Positions 11,140-21,285 are shown, counted from the first letter of the stretch. The stretch is DNA of 64,000 nt from Eutypella sp. D-1 (GCA_023313575.1 JAJTTP010000002.1:1612001-1676000), one strand, 5' to 3'. Notes: a model not told the origin generated them from the sequence alone. Numbers and translations are program-made.

Positions 11140-13112
11140 TCAACAACTAGTAGAAACATATCTAACTCGGACGCCCTTAGTATCTGGAGATGTCTCGCCT
11201 ATGAAACAGTCCCTTACGATGTCAATGTCCCGCTCCTTGATTGTGTCATGAAGCTCTAAGGTGGTCCGTCGAAACACGGAGGCGAGTGTTATATACAACT
11301 GTGTATATGCAAGACTAAACCATCACCAGTTAATAACAAAGGAACTTTATAAACACGTAAAGTGTGTCAATTAGGGGGAATTAGGTACTTACTGAACACC
11401 TATACACATCCTATTTCCTCGGCCAAAAGGAACGAAACAACGGTTCATCTTCTCGAAGTCTGGGTTAGGCAATATCCAACGCTCTGGTCGAAAGTCGAAG
11501 GGATCCGTAAACACACCGGAGTCCAGTAGTATGTCGCTGACTGTCATACTAATAGGTGTCTGAATAATTGTTAAAGCCATAGGTCTTTGAGCCACCCCAT
11601 CGTAGTATCTGAATCAAATTGGTACTTGAGGGAAGTCATTAATTTAAACTTACGCCTGAGGGGATCAACCAGTCACCGTATTGTAGTGTTTCTGTAGGAG
11701 ACACGAGCGGAAACCTTGTAGTAGGAAGTGCCATGATCCTAAGGCTCTCTTTAATAACCTGTCACGTCTATAGATCTAAGATAGTATGTGGGAAAATCGT
11801 AGATTGGCATAAAAGAGAAAGACGATCTTCTAGTTACAGAACGGGGGTGCCCTGGCCCTATATATACCCTGCCGATCCCCGGAGATACGGCTCACGTGAT
11901 CGCCTATGTCCGATTTCCCGTTTTATAATACCCCTATTCTAAGTGAGGCTCAACAGGCCGTGATATAACCGCTGACTAGTTTATTTAGTATGCCCCATAC
12001 GACAGGGTTTCTGACAGAATACATCAGAAATTTACTCACCAACCAAGGCAGACGCTCCAACTCCTTGAGAGAAGGTCTTGAACAAGGCTCCGGCATTATA
12101 ACTGTAAGCTCTTCGCCAAGCCTTTCTAATGCAGTATCTCTATTTGCTAGAAGGTAGTAAGTCGCAACGGTCATTGCTCGAGCAGTTGTTTCGCCTCCCG
12201 CCGCTATTGAAACAACCCCTTCATGTGATATTCGGTTGAAGACCTTCTCTGATTCCGGAAGGTGATGGCTTGAGAGGATGTAGTGGAAAATGTTCTTGTT
12301 CCTGCCGTCTTTGATGGAGGATCGCTGCTCTCCACGATATTCCTCGATGGCAGACGTAGCCGAGGCCTGCATGCTCTGTAAACCAGCCACAAAAAAGCGT
12401 TAGCGCGTGTCAGAATCACACGTATTAAAGGGCGCACCTTGTGCAAGCCCGCTATTCTCGCGATCTCGGGTAGGAAGATTTCCAACGGTAAGCTTGGTAG
12501 CTTGAGTACTAATGGGATGATCCAACTGAAATGTCTTCCAATGAGAGTTAGTTCAGCCAATTGCTGTATACTTTTCCGCCATTCGGATGCCTTTGTTTCG
12601 TTCCGAAGAAGCCCACGAGGGGATCCGATGGAATATTGAGCCACATTGTCAGTAGTGAGGGCGAGGTAGTTCATTCTCATCTCAGCAGCCCCATCCCGAA
12701 GGATTTGTTCGTTCATGCGATGTAGTAGCAGGTCGACGTGGTCGTAGATCATTCCAGCCGAGTCTGCAGCTTGCTTTTTTGAGAATAGGGGCTGTATGGC
12801 AGAACGTCGTAATCGGTGAAGTTCGTGGGGGACCGTCCCGAAGAATTCATGGTTTCAGCTTGTTACATCATGGGAAGAGTAAATCAATTACTTACTGCCT
12901 TTAGGGGTTCCTGTCATATAGGCCGTTCGTGGGTACTTATCACGTTGGCCCTAGACCAGGAGCGAATCAGATGTTGAATCCACTTCTCGATTGTAAGCAC
13001 ATGTGATAAATTCACTTACTTGAGACGAGGTGATGTAAAGTTTGTCCATCCATGAAGAGTCATGAATATGAATCTCATGAGGATTGATACGAACGATGGG
13101 TCCTTGTTGGTA
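11140..13112 (-). pseudogene. Cytochrome P450, N-terminus missing, probably broken
   Basis: Minus-strand exons can be followed from about 13112 to 11140: ~13112-13020 (QGPIVRINPHEIHIHD), 12950-12896 (GQRDKYPRTAYMTGTPKG), ~12850-12438 (FFGTVPHELHRLRR onward), 12375-12040 (I-helix AAGGETTARAMTVA), 11758-11654 (K-helix VIKESLR, so ExxR is intact), 11559-11393 (FDFRPERW and haem loop FGRGNRMCIG with the Cys ligand) and 11314-11140 (LAYTQLYITLASVFRR, C-terminus). The family is the secondary-metabolism type of class II fungal P450. Two defects: no membrane anchor or start Met is found upstream of QGPIVRINP, where a stop intervenes, and the third exon lacks an AG acceptor in the right frame (an in-frame TGA follows the only nearby AG). 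The rest of the frame is clean, so decay would be recent. Confidence 0.7.
11759..12039 (-). other. Unusually long P450 intron (281 nt)
   Basis: GTGAGT donor right after LERLPWL and CGTGACAG acceptor right before VIKESLR, both phase 0. Removal reconnects the J-prime region with the K-helix. The other introns of this gene are 62-94 nt, so this one may carry inserted DNA. Confidence 0.7.
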
Positions 13113-13208
13113 GGTACGTACGTACGTAAAAGGAATAACAATAACAATATGAAAGGTGGTGAGACTGGTGTTGTATTCTGGTTTAAGGTCTATCTATCTA
13201 TCTGAGAG

Positions 13209-13231
13209 GGATACGGGCGAAGCCCGTATCC
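13209..13231. repeat. Perfect inverted repeat, 10-bp arms, 3-nt loop
   Basis: GGATACGGGC and GCCCGTATCC around a GAA loop. It lies about 100 nt upstream of the point where P450 homology stops. Confidence 0.8.
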
Positions 13232-13267
13232 TTATATAAACGGGAGATAGGTACATAGGTACTTCCT

Positions 13268-13291
13268 ACTGGTATGTGGGCCCATACCAGT
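13268..13291. repeat. Perfect inverted repeat, 9-bp arms, 6-nt loop
   Basis: ACTGGTATG and CATACCAGT separated by TGGGCC. Second hairpin within 85 bp beside the P450 break. Confidence 0.75.
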
Positions 13292-13979
13292 GACCACTAA
13301 CAACCAACAGAACATTTCTTAATATGTGAGGAATGATGATGATGAATGAAGAAACTACATACATACAGGGCACTCTGTGCCAAAGGATAGGGCAGATGGG
13401 TGGGGTTACCATTGTGGGGCTCGACACAACACCCCTCTTCTATAAGTTTGGCTGTACTAGCTGCCAGAAGAACACCGACAGACCGAGCTGCTCAACTGCT
13501 CAGGTGTACCTAAGTACGGTATTACCAACATTGAAGGCGTTGGCGTTGACCATTTTGGCCTAGACACGTGGTTTAGCCACCAACGATCCGAGATGTAACC
13601 GGCGATCGGAACGCTTCTTCGGTCCTTCTCTATAGTCTCGGGTCACTGGACCCCGCTTCCCCGCCTCTAACGGTAGGCTTGTCCGGGGTCACTCCCCGCC
13701 AACCCCACTAATACCAGGATCCCAATGTCCCAAGAGGCATCAGCATGTTTTGTTTAGTCTTGAATATGGAGTCTTATTCGGGGTATCGGGGGATTGGCCG
13801 AGTGGAATGGAATGATCCCATGATGAGAGAAAGAGAGAGAAAAAAGAAATTAGCATTGTCAGTACTACGATGTTCATAATTAAATAGGGCGGATTCCGGT
13901 AGAGACGGGAAAAAATTGAATTCTGATTTAGCCCACTACTTCTGCTGTTAAGCTTGACCTAGCTCCCGACCCTCATATC

Positions 13980-16181
13980 ATGCTTCAGTCTCTAGCAGTC
14001 GTTGCTACCACTCTGGCGCAGGGAGCAATCACCGCTTCTACACCGCCATCACAGGGCAATGGCCCATCGACTGATCGGTGGGACAGCGGACTCCATCTTG
14101 CCGTTGATTATTATCCATCTCAATGGCCGGAGTCCATGTGGGAGGATGACATATCCCGGATGAGAGATGCTAACCTATCATACGTCCGCATCAACGAATT
14201 CGACTGGGCCCTTCTGGAACCAACGGAGGGCCAGTACGACTTTACCGTGCTCGACAAGACACTCGACCTTCTTGATCGCTACGGGCTCAAAGCCATAGTC
14301 GGAACACCGACGGCAGCGCCGCCGAACTGGCTGACGGAGAAATACGACGTCAATTTCGTGGACCGCACCAATGCCACATTGTCCTTTGGTTCCAGACGGC
14401 ACTACAGCTTTTCATCGTTCGACTACCGCCAGCTGAGCCAGAACATCACCCAAAAGCTGGCCGAGCGGTACGGCACCCGGGAGACCGTAGCTGGGTGGCA
14501 GTTAGACAACGAATTCGGGTGCCACGACACCGTTCGCAGCTACGACCGCAACGCCGCCCAGAGATTCCGGACCTGGCTTGAGGACAAGTACGGCACCATC
14601 GAGAATCTCAACACCGCCCAGGGTCGAGTGTTCTGGTCCTCTCAGTACGCCAGCTTCGATGCTGTGCAGCCTCCCTTCCTGGAAGTATACACTCTTAACG
14701 AGGCGCACACCCTCGACTGGTATAAGTTCAGCTCGGACATGGTCATCGATTTTGCCAAGGAGCAGACGGCTATTCTTAGGCAGTACGCACCGGACCAGTT
14801 CATCACGACGAACTTTATGGTTCTTTTCACCGACTTCGACCACCACAAGTTTGCCCGAGAAGTAGGAATTGACCTGGCAACGTTTGACCAATATGCTCTC
14901 TCCGGGCTAAGCACGTTCTCCTGGTTGTCGTCTCAGCAGTTAGCCGACTACCTCCGTACCGGCGTTCCGGATCTGCAGGCGTTCAACCACGCACTATATA
15001 GGGGTGTCGCAGGAGCAGCCTACAACTCCACCGCTGGACCCTTTGGTGTCATGGAGCTGCAGCCCGGCGTCCTGAATTGGGAGCAGTACCGAGTATCGCC
15101 CGTCGAGGGAATGGTGAGGCTGTGGACGCACGAGACATTCGCAGAGTCAGGAGACCTAGTCAACTACTTCCGGTGGCGCCAGGTCCCCTATGCGCAGGAG
15201 CAGACGCTCTCCGGCCTGCATATTTCCGACGATACCGAAGACGAGGGCTTCCTGGAAGAGCAGGTGGTGGCCAACGAAGACCTGCCTAAGCTGCGCGCGG
15301 CAGACCTTGGGGACCGGCAGAAGCAGCAGGGCGCCGTTGCCCTGGTATTCGATTACACTGCGCACTGGGTATGGACTATCGAGCCGTACAGCGGCAACTG
15401 GGACGTGAAAGAAGCCGGCTACGCGGACGCGGCCCTGAAGTACACCGACCTTGTGTACAACTTCTTCTCGGCGCTACGCCGCCTCGGCCTCTCCGTCGAC
15501 GTCATTGGGCCGGACCAGAGCCTTGACGGCTACGAGATGGTGGTAGTGCCGAGCCTTCCCATCATCCCGGCCGCCTTCGACGCCGCCCTTACCCGCTACT
15601 CGGGACCCGTGATCTTCGGCCCGCACACAGGCTCTCTCACCCCCGACTTCGCCTACGCCCCCGGCCTAACTCCCGCCGCCGGCGCCCTCCGCAATCGCCT
15701 GCCCCTGCGCGTCACCCGCATTGAGACCCCTCCCAACTACGCGGGAAGTGGCGTCGCCTACGGCGGCACCACCTACAACATCTCCGGCTGGGAGGAGTGG
15801 GTCTCTTGCGCGCGGCAGAACCGCACAAGCGACGCGACCATCACGTATACCTCGCGTCACCGGCCGGGAAAGCCGGCCGCCTGCTCGTCGGGAGACAGCG
15901 GTGTGCACTATCTCGGATTCAATCCGCCCGCAGACCTGCTGGTGGCGTACCTTGGCGACGTGGCAGCCGCCGCTAACATCAAGGACCTGCTAGAGCGGCC
16001 CGCGGACAAGGCAAACGATTTGGGCGAGACGCTAAGGCTAGCCAGGCGTGGCGAGCTGCTCTGGGCTTTCAACTACGGCTTGGAGCCGGTGGCGCCGCCT
16101 GAGGCCCAAGGGGGCCAGCTGATCATTGGCCAGGAGGGGGATCTTCCTGCGGCTGGTGTTGCGGTGTGGAGGCTTGCATGA
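13980..16181 (+). CDS. Secreted GH42 beta-galactosidase, intronless
   Basis: Single 2.2-kb ORF, 733 residues. Residues 1-19 look like a signal peptide (MLQSLAVVATTLAQGAITA). The catalytic TIM barrel starts at LHLAVDYYPSQWPE and includes RINEFDWALLEP. The acid/base Glu is E178 in the GWQLDNEFG motif and the nucleophile Glu is E359 in FGVMELQPG, both as expected for family GH42. The middle region (around 440-600) resembles the trimerisation domain with GPHTGSLTPDF, followed by a small C-terminal beta domain. The length is slightly above the 650-700 usual for bacterial enzymes. The family releases beta-linked galactose from oligosaccharides or galactan fragments. GH42 is chiefly bacterial; absence of introns and GC-rich coding next to AT-rich spacers make bacterial origin worth testing. 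Confidence 0.88.
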   Translation: MLQSLAVVATTLAQGAITASTPPSQGNGPSTDRWDSGLHLAVDYYPSQWPESMWEDDISRMRDANLSYVRINEFDWALLEPTEGQYDFTVLDKTLDLLDRYGLKAIVGTPTAAPPNWLTEKYDVNFVDRTNATLSFGSRRHYSFSSFDYRQLSQNITQKLAERYGTRETVAGWQLDNEFGCHDTVRSYDRNAAQRFRTWLEDKYGTIENLNTAQGRVFWSSQYASFDAVQPPFLEVYTLNEAHTLDWYKFSSDMVIDFAKEQTAILRQYAPDQFITTNFMVLFTDFDHHKFAREVGIDLATFDQYALSGLSTFSWLSSQQLADYLRTGVPDLQAFNHALYRGVAGAAYNSTAGPFGVMELQPGVLNWEQYRVSPVEGMVRLWTHETFAESGDLVNYFRWRQVPYAQEQTLSGLHISDDTEDEGFLEEQVVANEDLPKLRAADLGDRQKQQGAVALVFDYTAHWVWTIEPYSGNWDVKEAGYADAALKYTDLVYNFFSALRRLGLSVDVIGPDQSLDGYEMVVVPSLPIIPAAFDAALTRYSGPVIFGPHTGSLTPDFAYAPGLTPAAGALRNRLPLRVTRIETPPNYAGSGVAYGGTTYNISGWEEWVSCARQNRTSDATITYTSRHRPGKPAACSSGDSGVHYLGFNPPADLLVAYLGDVAAAANIKDLLERPADKANDLGETLRLARRGELLWAFNYGLEPVAPPEAQGGQLIIGQEGDLPAAGVAVWRLA

Positions 16182-18102
16182 AAGGGGCATATTTCATCAT
16201 GTGGGACGGATTGAAGACAGCTGATAATAATAATTGAGTGTGCCATGAAGAATAGTAGAGATACAAACCGTGCCTTCTTGTGTATGCCATACGAATATGC
16301 CCACTATGATAGTACAACCATCCCGGCCTGAGCTTACTAGGGTGAAAACGGGGGATGGCTATATGGACGTGACTTCCATTTAATAGAAGACAGAGTGCAC
16401 ATCACAGTATGAAGGTCATGCTAGATTCTCTCCTCTTTATCTAATCACCCGAAAAGCAATTCGTATACAACGGAGCCGTTACTATGATAACTTTGACTTC
16501 ATATGAAAAAAGGCATAGAAGGGATAGTAATCAGATTTATCGCTAGCTAGCTAAAGAGAGAATATATAAGGAGGATATTAGCGCATATCCTTTATATGTC
16601 TATACTATCTATCACGTGGCTGGGCGACAATCCAAGTTTTGGTCAGAGTCCTTGGAACGAGTGGGCTGTGACACCCCGGTAGCAGAGGTATTCATAAAGG
16701 TGCGTATGAAGAAAGGCGGCTCGCATCGAAGTGTATCGAAGACCATCGAAGGACAGTTAGAAACCGCTCCTTTAAGTGGCCCTTACAGTGTTGCAAATGT
16801 AGCAGTTTTCATCGGGACAGAGCTCACGAACTTTCATTGGTCCTCCCGCTTCGACCCCGTGTGGACAACTCCATGTCCTTGCTTCATTCTCCCTGCCCGC
16901 TCCGCAATTTCGGAACCATGATATGATTTTGCCACAATAGTATTCGACTGCTAGTACCAGACACATCTTGTCCTATGGTTGAAGGGGTTTGTAGAACTAA
17001 TCTCGTGAGGAGGGCTAGATCGAGCTCTTGGTTGTAGTAAGTCCTCAGTTTGAATACCAGCTGGTGGATTAGTTAAGCGTGCATTTATCAAATGGCCAGA
17101 TCTTTGTGACGTTGAAAAGAGAGAGTAGAGATGAAATGGCAGGTTGAATCGTGTGGTAGAAAATTCACCAAGTCGAGGCTTTTGATTTAGCAAACGGGTA
17201 GAGAAGACAGCGTGTTCTGATGAGGTCGGTACAAGCTGTTGTAGAAGGATGTTCTGGGAAGAGGATTCTCTTTTGATTCCATTTATAGGGGTTTTGGCCT
17301 GATTTATAGGAAATTACTGTACCGTGACACGGTGATTTGAGATACTTACTCACCCAGCTTGATGAACAAGCAAACAGTAAAATGATATTCTCGCCTATTG
17401 ACAAGTGTTGGCTCACTATGACCTAGGCCTGTTTGCTTTGTTCCTCGTTGCGAGTTGTGAGTAATTACAGGGGATAAATTGAATGCCAGTAATAATATGC
17501 TTGCCGAGCATTCTATCTTAAAGAAACGCCCATGCAACAAATAACTCTCCCCGCCCCATTACTCTGGCGTAATACATTTCAGGTCCGCGCTGGTATCACG
17601 GTATCTGTATGTTGATTGTTTCTGTGTAGCTTATTAACTGACTGGCCCCATTCAGAACACAGGTTCGCAGCAGATCGTTGCGCACAACCTCGTCATTGCC
17701 ACTGGCTCCCATGTCGGCAGCGGCTTACCCTACAAGCTGGTCGCCTCGTGCGAAGAAACTGTTGACATTTGCTAGCTCCAAAACCATCTACCTCTCTCAG
17801 ACACTTGATCGCGTACTGGTCGCGGACGGCAAGGACCAGGCAAATGAAATTGGGGAGTACAAGGCCTCGATAAGACGATGATTCTCATCTAAATGAGAAC
17901 GAAGCATACAACCGGCCAGATCGTAAATTGGGCTGCATGGTGAGTTATATCAAAGACCGGAGGCTGTTTGTGGGCCAACCCGCGGACTGTGTCGGCGAGA
18001 AGAGAAGAAGGCCTGCTGCCATGTGATCAACCCACAGGGGTTGACCCCATGCCCTTGCAGTATACGCTTTATAGACTATGAAACGACCGCTATAATATTT
18101 AT
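16182..18102. other. Intergenic with one gene relic
   Basis: About 1.9 kb between the GH42 gene and the Pif1-type helicase. Apart from the oxidoreductase fragment at 17656-17772 I see no coding sequence; the longer ORFs have no family resemblance. Confidence 0.5.
17656..17772 (+). pseudogene. Relic of an AIF-like FAD oxidoreductase
   Basis: A 39-codon stretch ending at a TAG (17773-17775) reads like the NAD/FAD-dependent pyridine nucleotide-disulfide oxidoreductase (AIF/AMID-like) core. It includes HNLVIATGSHVGSGLPYK and ASCEETVDI, which correspond to the ATG(S) motif and the following helix of that family. CAG precedes it, so it could be the start of an old exon. No Rossmann motif upstream or downstream was found, so only a fragment remains. 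Resemblance is judged by eye. Confidence 0.45.
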
Positions 18103-19845
18103 TTACAGGACACCCTTGGTCAGATTGTCGTAGAATACCTTCACCTTCGGGTCTGCGGTGACCTTTTTGGGATTAAAGTTGAGGACTTGTAACCCATCCA
18201 AGGTGGTCACACGTGACAGCGCAACGTAGGCCTGACCCGTTTCAAAGATATGACGCAGGTCTACCTTCACGAAATCAAGAGTCTGTCCCTGCGATTTATG
18301 AATGCTGAGCGCCCATGCCGGGATGAGAGGTACCTGGGTGCGGGTGGCCAGCACCTCGACCTTCCAAGACTTTCGCGGCGGCTCCTCTGGGTCGGTATCA
18401 TCGGGTTCGGAGTCTCGGACCCATCGCTCGACGGACCACGTCTCGGGCTCGCATACTACCGCCGGCATGATCTCGCCATTCTTTGACCAGAACTCTACCA
18501 CTGGGAATATAGTCTCTTTTGGATGACCACACTTCTCGGCCGATTCTTCATCGTCCCAAATTCGAAAATTAGAATACTCAATTTCGTTTGAGAATCCAAT
18601 GACGCGCCCCTGGGAGCCATTTACTAGCTTGTGATCTTTGTTCCAGATGAGTAATACCAAAGCGCCCTTCTTAAGTTTGACGACATTCGGCGCAAGGCAG
18701 TCGCTAAGAAGCTTCCTGCGGATCTCCTCGTCCTCGATCATGCCTCCCTCTGTGGCAGTATAAGTGTGAAGGGCACCCTCCAGCATCTCCAGCCTCATCG
18801 CGTTGGCCTCATCGGCTTGACGACGTAGCGGGAATAGTTCAGTGGGGACTGGACTCTCATTACCATGCAATGGTAGCGGCCGGTACAGGCGGTTGAAAGT
18901 TGCGATTGTGTCGGACGAGACGTGTCCTTCGCGCATTTCATTCAACATTTTAGCAAATTCGGGGTCCGATTGTCGATATATTTGTGATAATTCGATCTTA
19001 TACTGAAGAGAAGGATTCCACGCCTCAGCTTCGAAGCAAAACCTCGGACTCTCATCTTCCAAGTCCGGGGTCACTGGCGGGAGTTGAAAGAAGTCGCCAC
19101 AGATGACGAGTTGAATACCCCCAAATGGCTTGTCGACACCACGCACTACGCGCGCAATATGGTCTAGCTTGTCGAAAAGGGCAGCTTCAACCATGGATAT
19201 TTCATCAATGATAAGTACTCTCACTTTGCGCCAACGTTTCCGAGCTTTCCGATTACCTCTTCTTTTGTAAGGATCCAAGGCATGTGGATCTCCGAGAATG
19301 CGTTCCAGAAGAACTTCAATAGGTGCTTTTCCAAGGCCGATTCCAGCCCAACGGTGAAGTGTTATTCCGTCGATATTATATGCAGCAAGACCTGTAGAGG
19401 CAGTAACCGCCAGTTCCTCGGGGAAGTTGACATATTTCATACTCAGGCCCTGAATGATCCGCTTCAATAGAAAAGATTTTCCAGTACCTGCAGGCCCCGT
19501 GAAGAATATGCTCTTCCCCTTCTTCACTACCAGGTTGAACACCTTTTTCTGCTCCGGGCCGAGATCATCTTGCGGCCTCCAGGGCTTCTTTTTTGATCTA
19601 GGTGCGTCTGCGTGCTCGCTTATTTCAAGATGTTGTAGATCACTACGTAGCGAACGTTTGTGGCGTGGCCGGCGCGACGATTTGCTCAATTTTACCGTGG
19701 TGGAGAACCGCTGCCGGGGTATTCCATAGTTCGATCCTTTGGAGATGAAATGGATGCTCGCTGCACCTGTCCATCGTGGCTCATGATGAAATCTGCCCCT
19801 GAAACACGCTCTTGGGCACCATCGGAAAATAACTGTGAACGACAT
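18103..19845 (-). CDS. pif1: Pif1-family 5'-3' DNA helicase
   Basis: Single-exon ORF of 580 residues from the first true ATG at 19845 (the frame runs 14 codons further upstream, but without ATG). Residues 1-70 are Arg-rich with few acids (MSFTVIFRWCPRACFRGRF), like a mitochondrial presequence. Superfamily 1B helicase motifs occur in order: Walker A FFTGPAGTGKSFLL near residue 115-126, ASTGLAA, Walker B VLIIDEISMV, motif III ICGDFFQLPPV, the motif around SIHKSQGQTLDFVKVDL and motif VI AYVALSRVTTLDGLQV. Pif1 enzymes unwind G-quadruplexes and forked DNA, and act in mitochondrial DNA maintenance and at telomeres. It is shorter than yeast Pif1 (about 860 residues). Its position among sparse accessory genes leaves open that it is a second copy rather than the housekeeping gene. 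Confidence 0.85.
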   Translation of the reverse strand: MSFTVIFRWCPRACFRGRFHHEPRWTGAASIHFISKGSNYGIPRQRFSTTVKLSKSSRRPRHKRSLRSDLQHLEISEHADAPRSKKKPWRPQDDLGPEQKKVFNLVVKKGKSIFFTGPAGTGKSFLLKRIIQGLSMKYVNFPEELAVTASTGLAAYNIDGITLHRWAGIGLGKAPIEVLLERILGDPHALDPYKRRGNRKARKRWRKVRVLIIDEISMVEAALFDKLDHIARVVRGVDKPFGGIQLVICGDFFQLPPVTPDLEDESPRFCFEAEAWNPSLQYKIELSQIYRQSDPEFAKMLNEMREGHVSSDTIATFNRLYRPLPLHGNESPVPTELFPLRRQADEANAMRLEMLEGALHTYTATEGGMIEDEEIRRKLLSDCLAPNVVKLKKGALVLLIWNKDHKLVNGSQGRVIGFSNEIEYSNFRIWDDEESAEKCGHPKETIFPVVEFWSKNGEIMPAVVCEPETWSVERWVRDSEPDDTDPEEPPRKSWKVEVLATRTQVPLIPAWALSIHKSQGQTLDFVKVDLRHIFETGQAYVALSRVTTLDGLQVLNFNPKKVTADPKVKVFYDNLTKGVL

Positions 19846-20565
19846 CCTTGCGAAGCCAACTGACAGGATACTTAGATCCGCCACCACAATATATAGGACT
19901 AAGCGCTTAGCCGGCTAGACTCTAGGTGTGTCGGTTCGTACTGATGGCTATAATAGGTATTGTGGTCTGGCAACTGGGCTTTTAGTTAAGAAAACGGGGG
20001 GTTAAGGTACTAAGTAAGCCTGTGTATTTCTTGGGCTGGGTTAGGCAACTTTGACCAGGTAAGGTACATGAGGTACCTACCTAAGGTTGGGTATTGTGGC
20101 TAGAGACAGCCAATGTGGCTTTCAGCGGTGGCTAGTAGCAGCCCCCTATTTTAGCATTGCGACAACCATATCACCTGGGCAGCGGTATTGGAAAACACAA
20201 TATATAAAGCAAACAATGGTAGGAATATTTACTAAGTGAACCAAATGATAAGTGTAACATCCCGATACTGGCAATATTCCTTGTTGCAACAGCGAAATTA
20301 GTTGACAGCTCATCTTACTCAGTGGAAAAGCTATGAAGGAGATATGTACACTGTCGAAGTAAACTAAAACTTCCATGTTGCTGAATCCCGTTATAGATGA
20401 AGCATAACTATATGTTTGAAGTACGCACTGAATCTGGACACGAACTAATTGCTCTACCTCGCGTAATCCTGATCCTCAACCATAAAATTAGGCATGACAT
20501 TCGACACCATATCCATGCGAAAATCCCTTGTAGATGGCATGTCTGAACTACCACTGCCAAAGAAA
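19846..20565. other. Intergenic, no gene seen
   Basis: About 720 nt upstream of the helicase and downstream of the GH16-like gene. Contains several TACCTA/TAGGTA motifs around 20060-20090. Confidence 0.5.
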
Positions 20566-21285
20566 CTAGGTTTCGATTTCGACCCAATCGATCGACTGGG
20601 TAAATCCTTCAGTTAGCGGATCGCCGCCCGTGACGAGACGTGGGCCGAGTAGAAAGCTCATGGGATCGGTGGGAATGACACTGGTATTAGTGATCTCGGC
20701 GAGCTGCTCCCCATCCAGGATGAAGATGGCGTGGTTTTCGTCGTACTCCAACGTGGCTGTGTGGTACTGTTCATCATACAGGTTGACATTGGTTTCAACC
20801 TTGACGGGGTCGGACTCTCCTCGCCTGTACGTCTCGAACCACAGCTGCGAGTCCTCGAAGCTTTGGTCCGTGGTGTAGCCGAAATTAACCTCGTTGACCT
20901 CTCCGTCTGGGGTTGTGCCGTACAGCGCCACACCCCACCAAACAGGCTGTTTCCTCGGGCGCGCCGTCAGGGAAAAGGACACCGTGAAGCGCCCCGACGT
21001 GAATTGCTGGCCCTTGAACTTCGCTTTCGACCATGAACCGTAGTTGTCTGGCTCCACGCCCGACCTCAATCGGAACCGTGCCTTAGCTCCCTCGATGAGA
21101 GGGCAGTCATATTCGCAGGACCACGTGTCCTTGTTGAACGACTCAAATTCGTCCCTGAAGGAGAGCCTAGTCACGAGCTTGCTATGGGCATCGTCGGTGG
21201 CGGGTGTGCTGGGTTGTGCCCGAGCGCCGGTGCTGGCTGCCAGCAGCGTTGCTGCAAGGTATTGCGCGATATTTTTGCCTAACAT
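20566..21285 (-). CDS. Secreted concanavalin A-like (GH16-type) protein
   Basis: Single-exon ORF of 239 residues with an N-terminal signal peptide (MLGKNIAQYLAATLLAASTGARA). The mature part starts with a jelly-roll signature: SFRDEFESFNKDTWSCEYDCP, then FTSGRFTVSFSLTARP, PVWWGVALYGTTPDGEVNEVNFGY, and ends with TQSIDWVEIE. This is the order of beta strands in GH16-like glucanases. In active GH16 enzymes the catalytic site reads ExDxxE; the matching position here is EVNEVN, so the second and third acidic residues are Asn. The protein may therefore bind glycans rather than cleave them. The alignment is by eye. Confidence 0.7.
   Translation of the reverse strand: MLGKNIAQYLAATLLAASTGARAQPSTPATDDAHSKLVTRLSFRDEFESFNKDTWSCEYDCPLIEGAKARFRLRSGVEPDNYGSWSKAKFKGQQFTSGRFTVSFSLTARPRKQPVWWGVALYGTTPDGEVNEVNFGYTTDQSFEDSQLWFETYRRGESDPVKVETNVNLYDEQYHTATLEYDENHAIFILDGEQLAEITNTSVIPTDPMSFLLGPRLVTGGDPLTEGFTQSIDWVEIET

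Larger units (their letters stand above)
13113..13979. other. Spacer with two perfect hairpins, upstream of GH42
   Basis: About 870 nt between the truncated P450 and the GH42 gene. It contains two short perfect inverted repeats (13209-13231 and 13268-13291) close to the P450 break. Some of it must serve as the GH42 promoter. A box-A-like string near 13794-13804 lacks a box B. Confidence 0.5.

Noticed and set aside
5301..13112. Secondary-metabolite cluster (GMC oxidoreductase, membrane protein, P450)
   Set aside because: No polyketide, peptide or terpene synthase, no transcription factor, and the P450 appears damaged.
13785..13815. TTGGCCGAGTGG, resembling box A of Ser/Leu tRNAs
   Set aside because: No GGTTCGA-type box B follows and no cloverleaf can be drawn.
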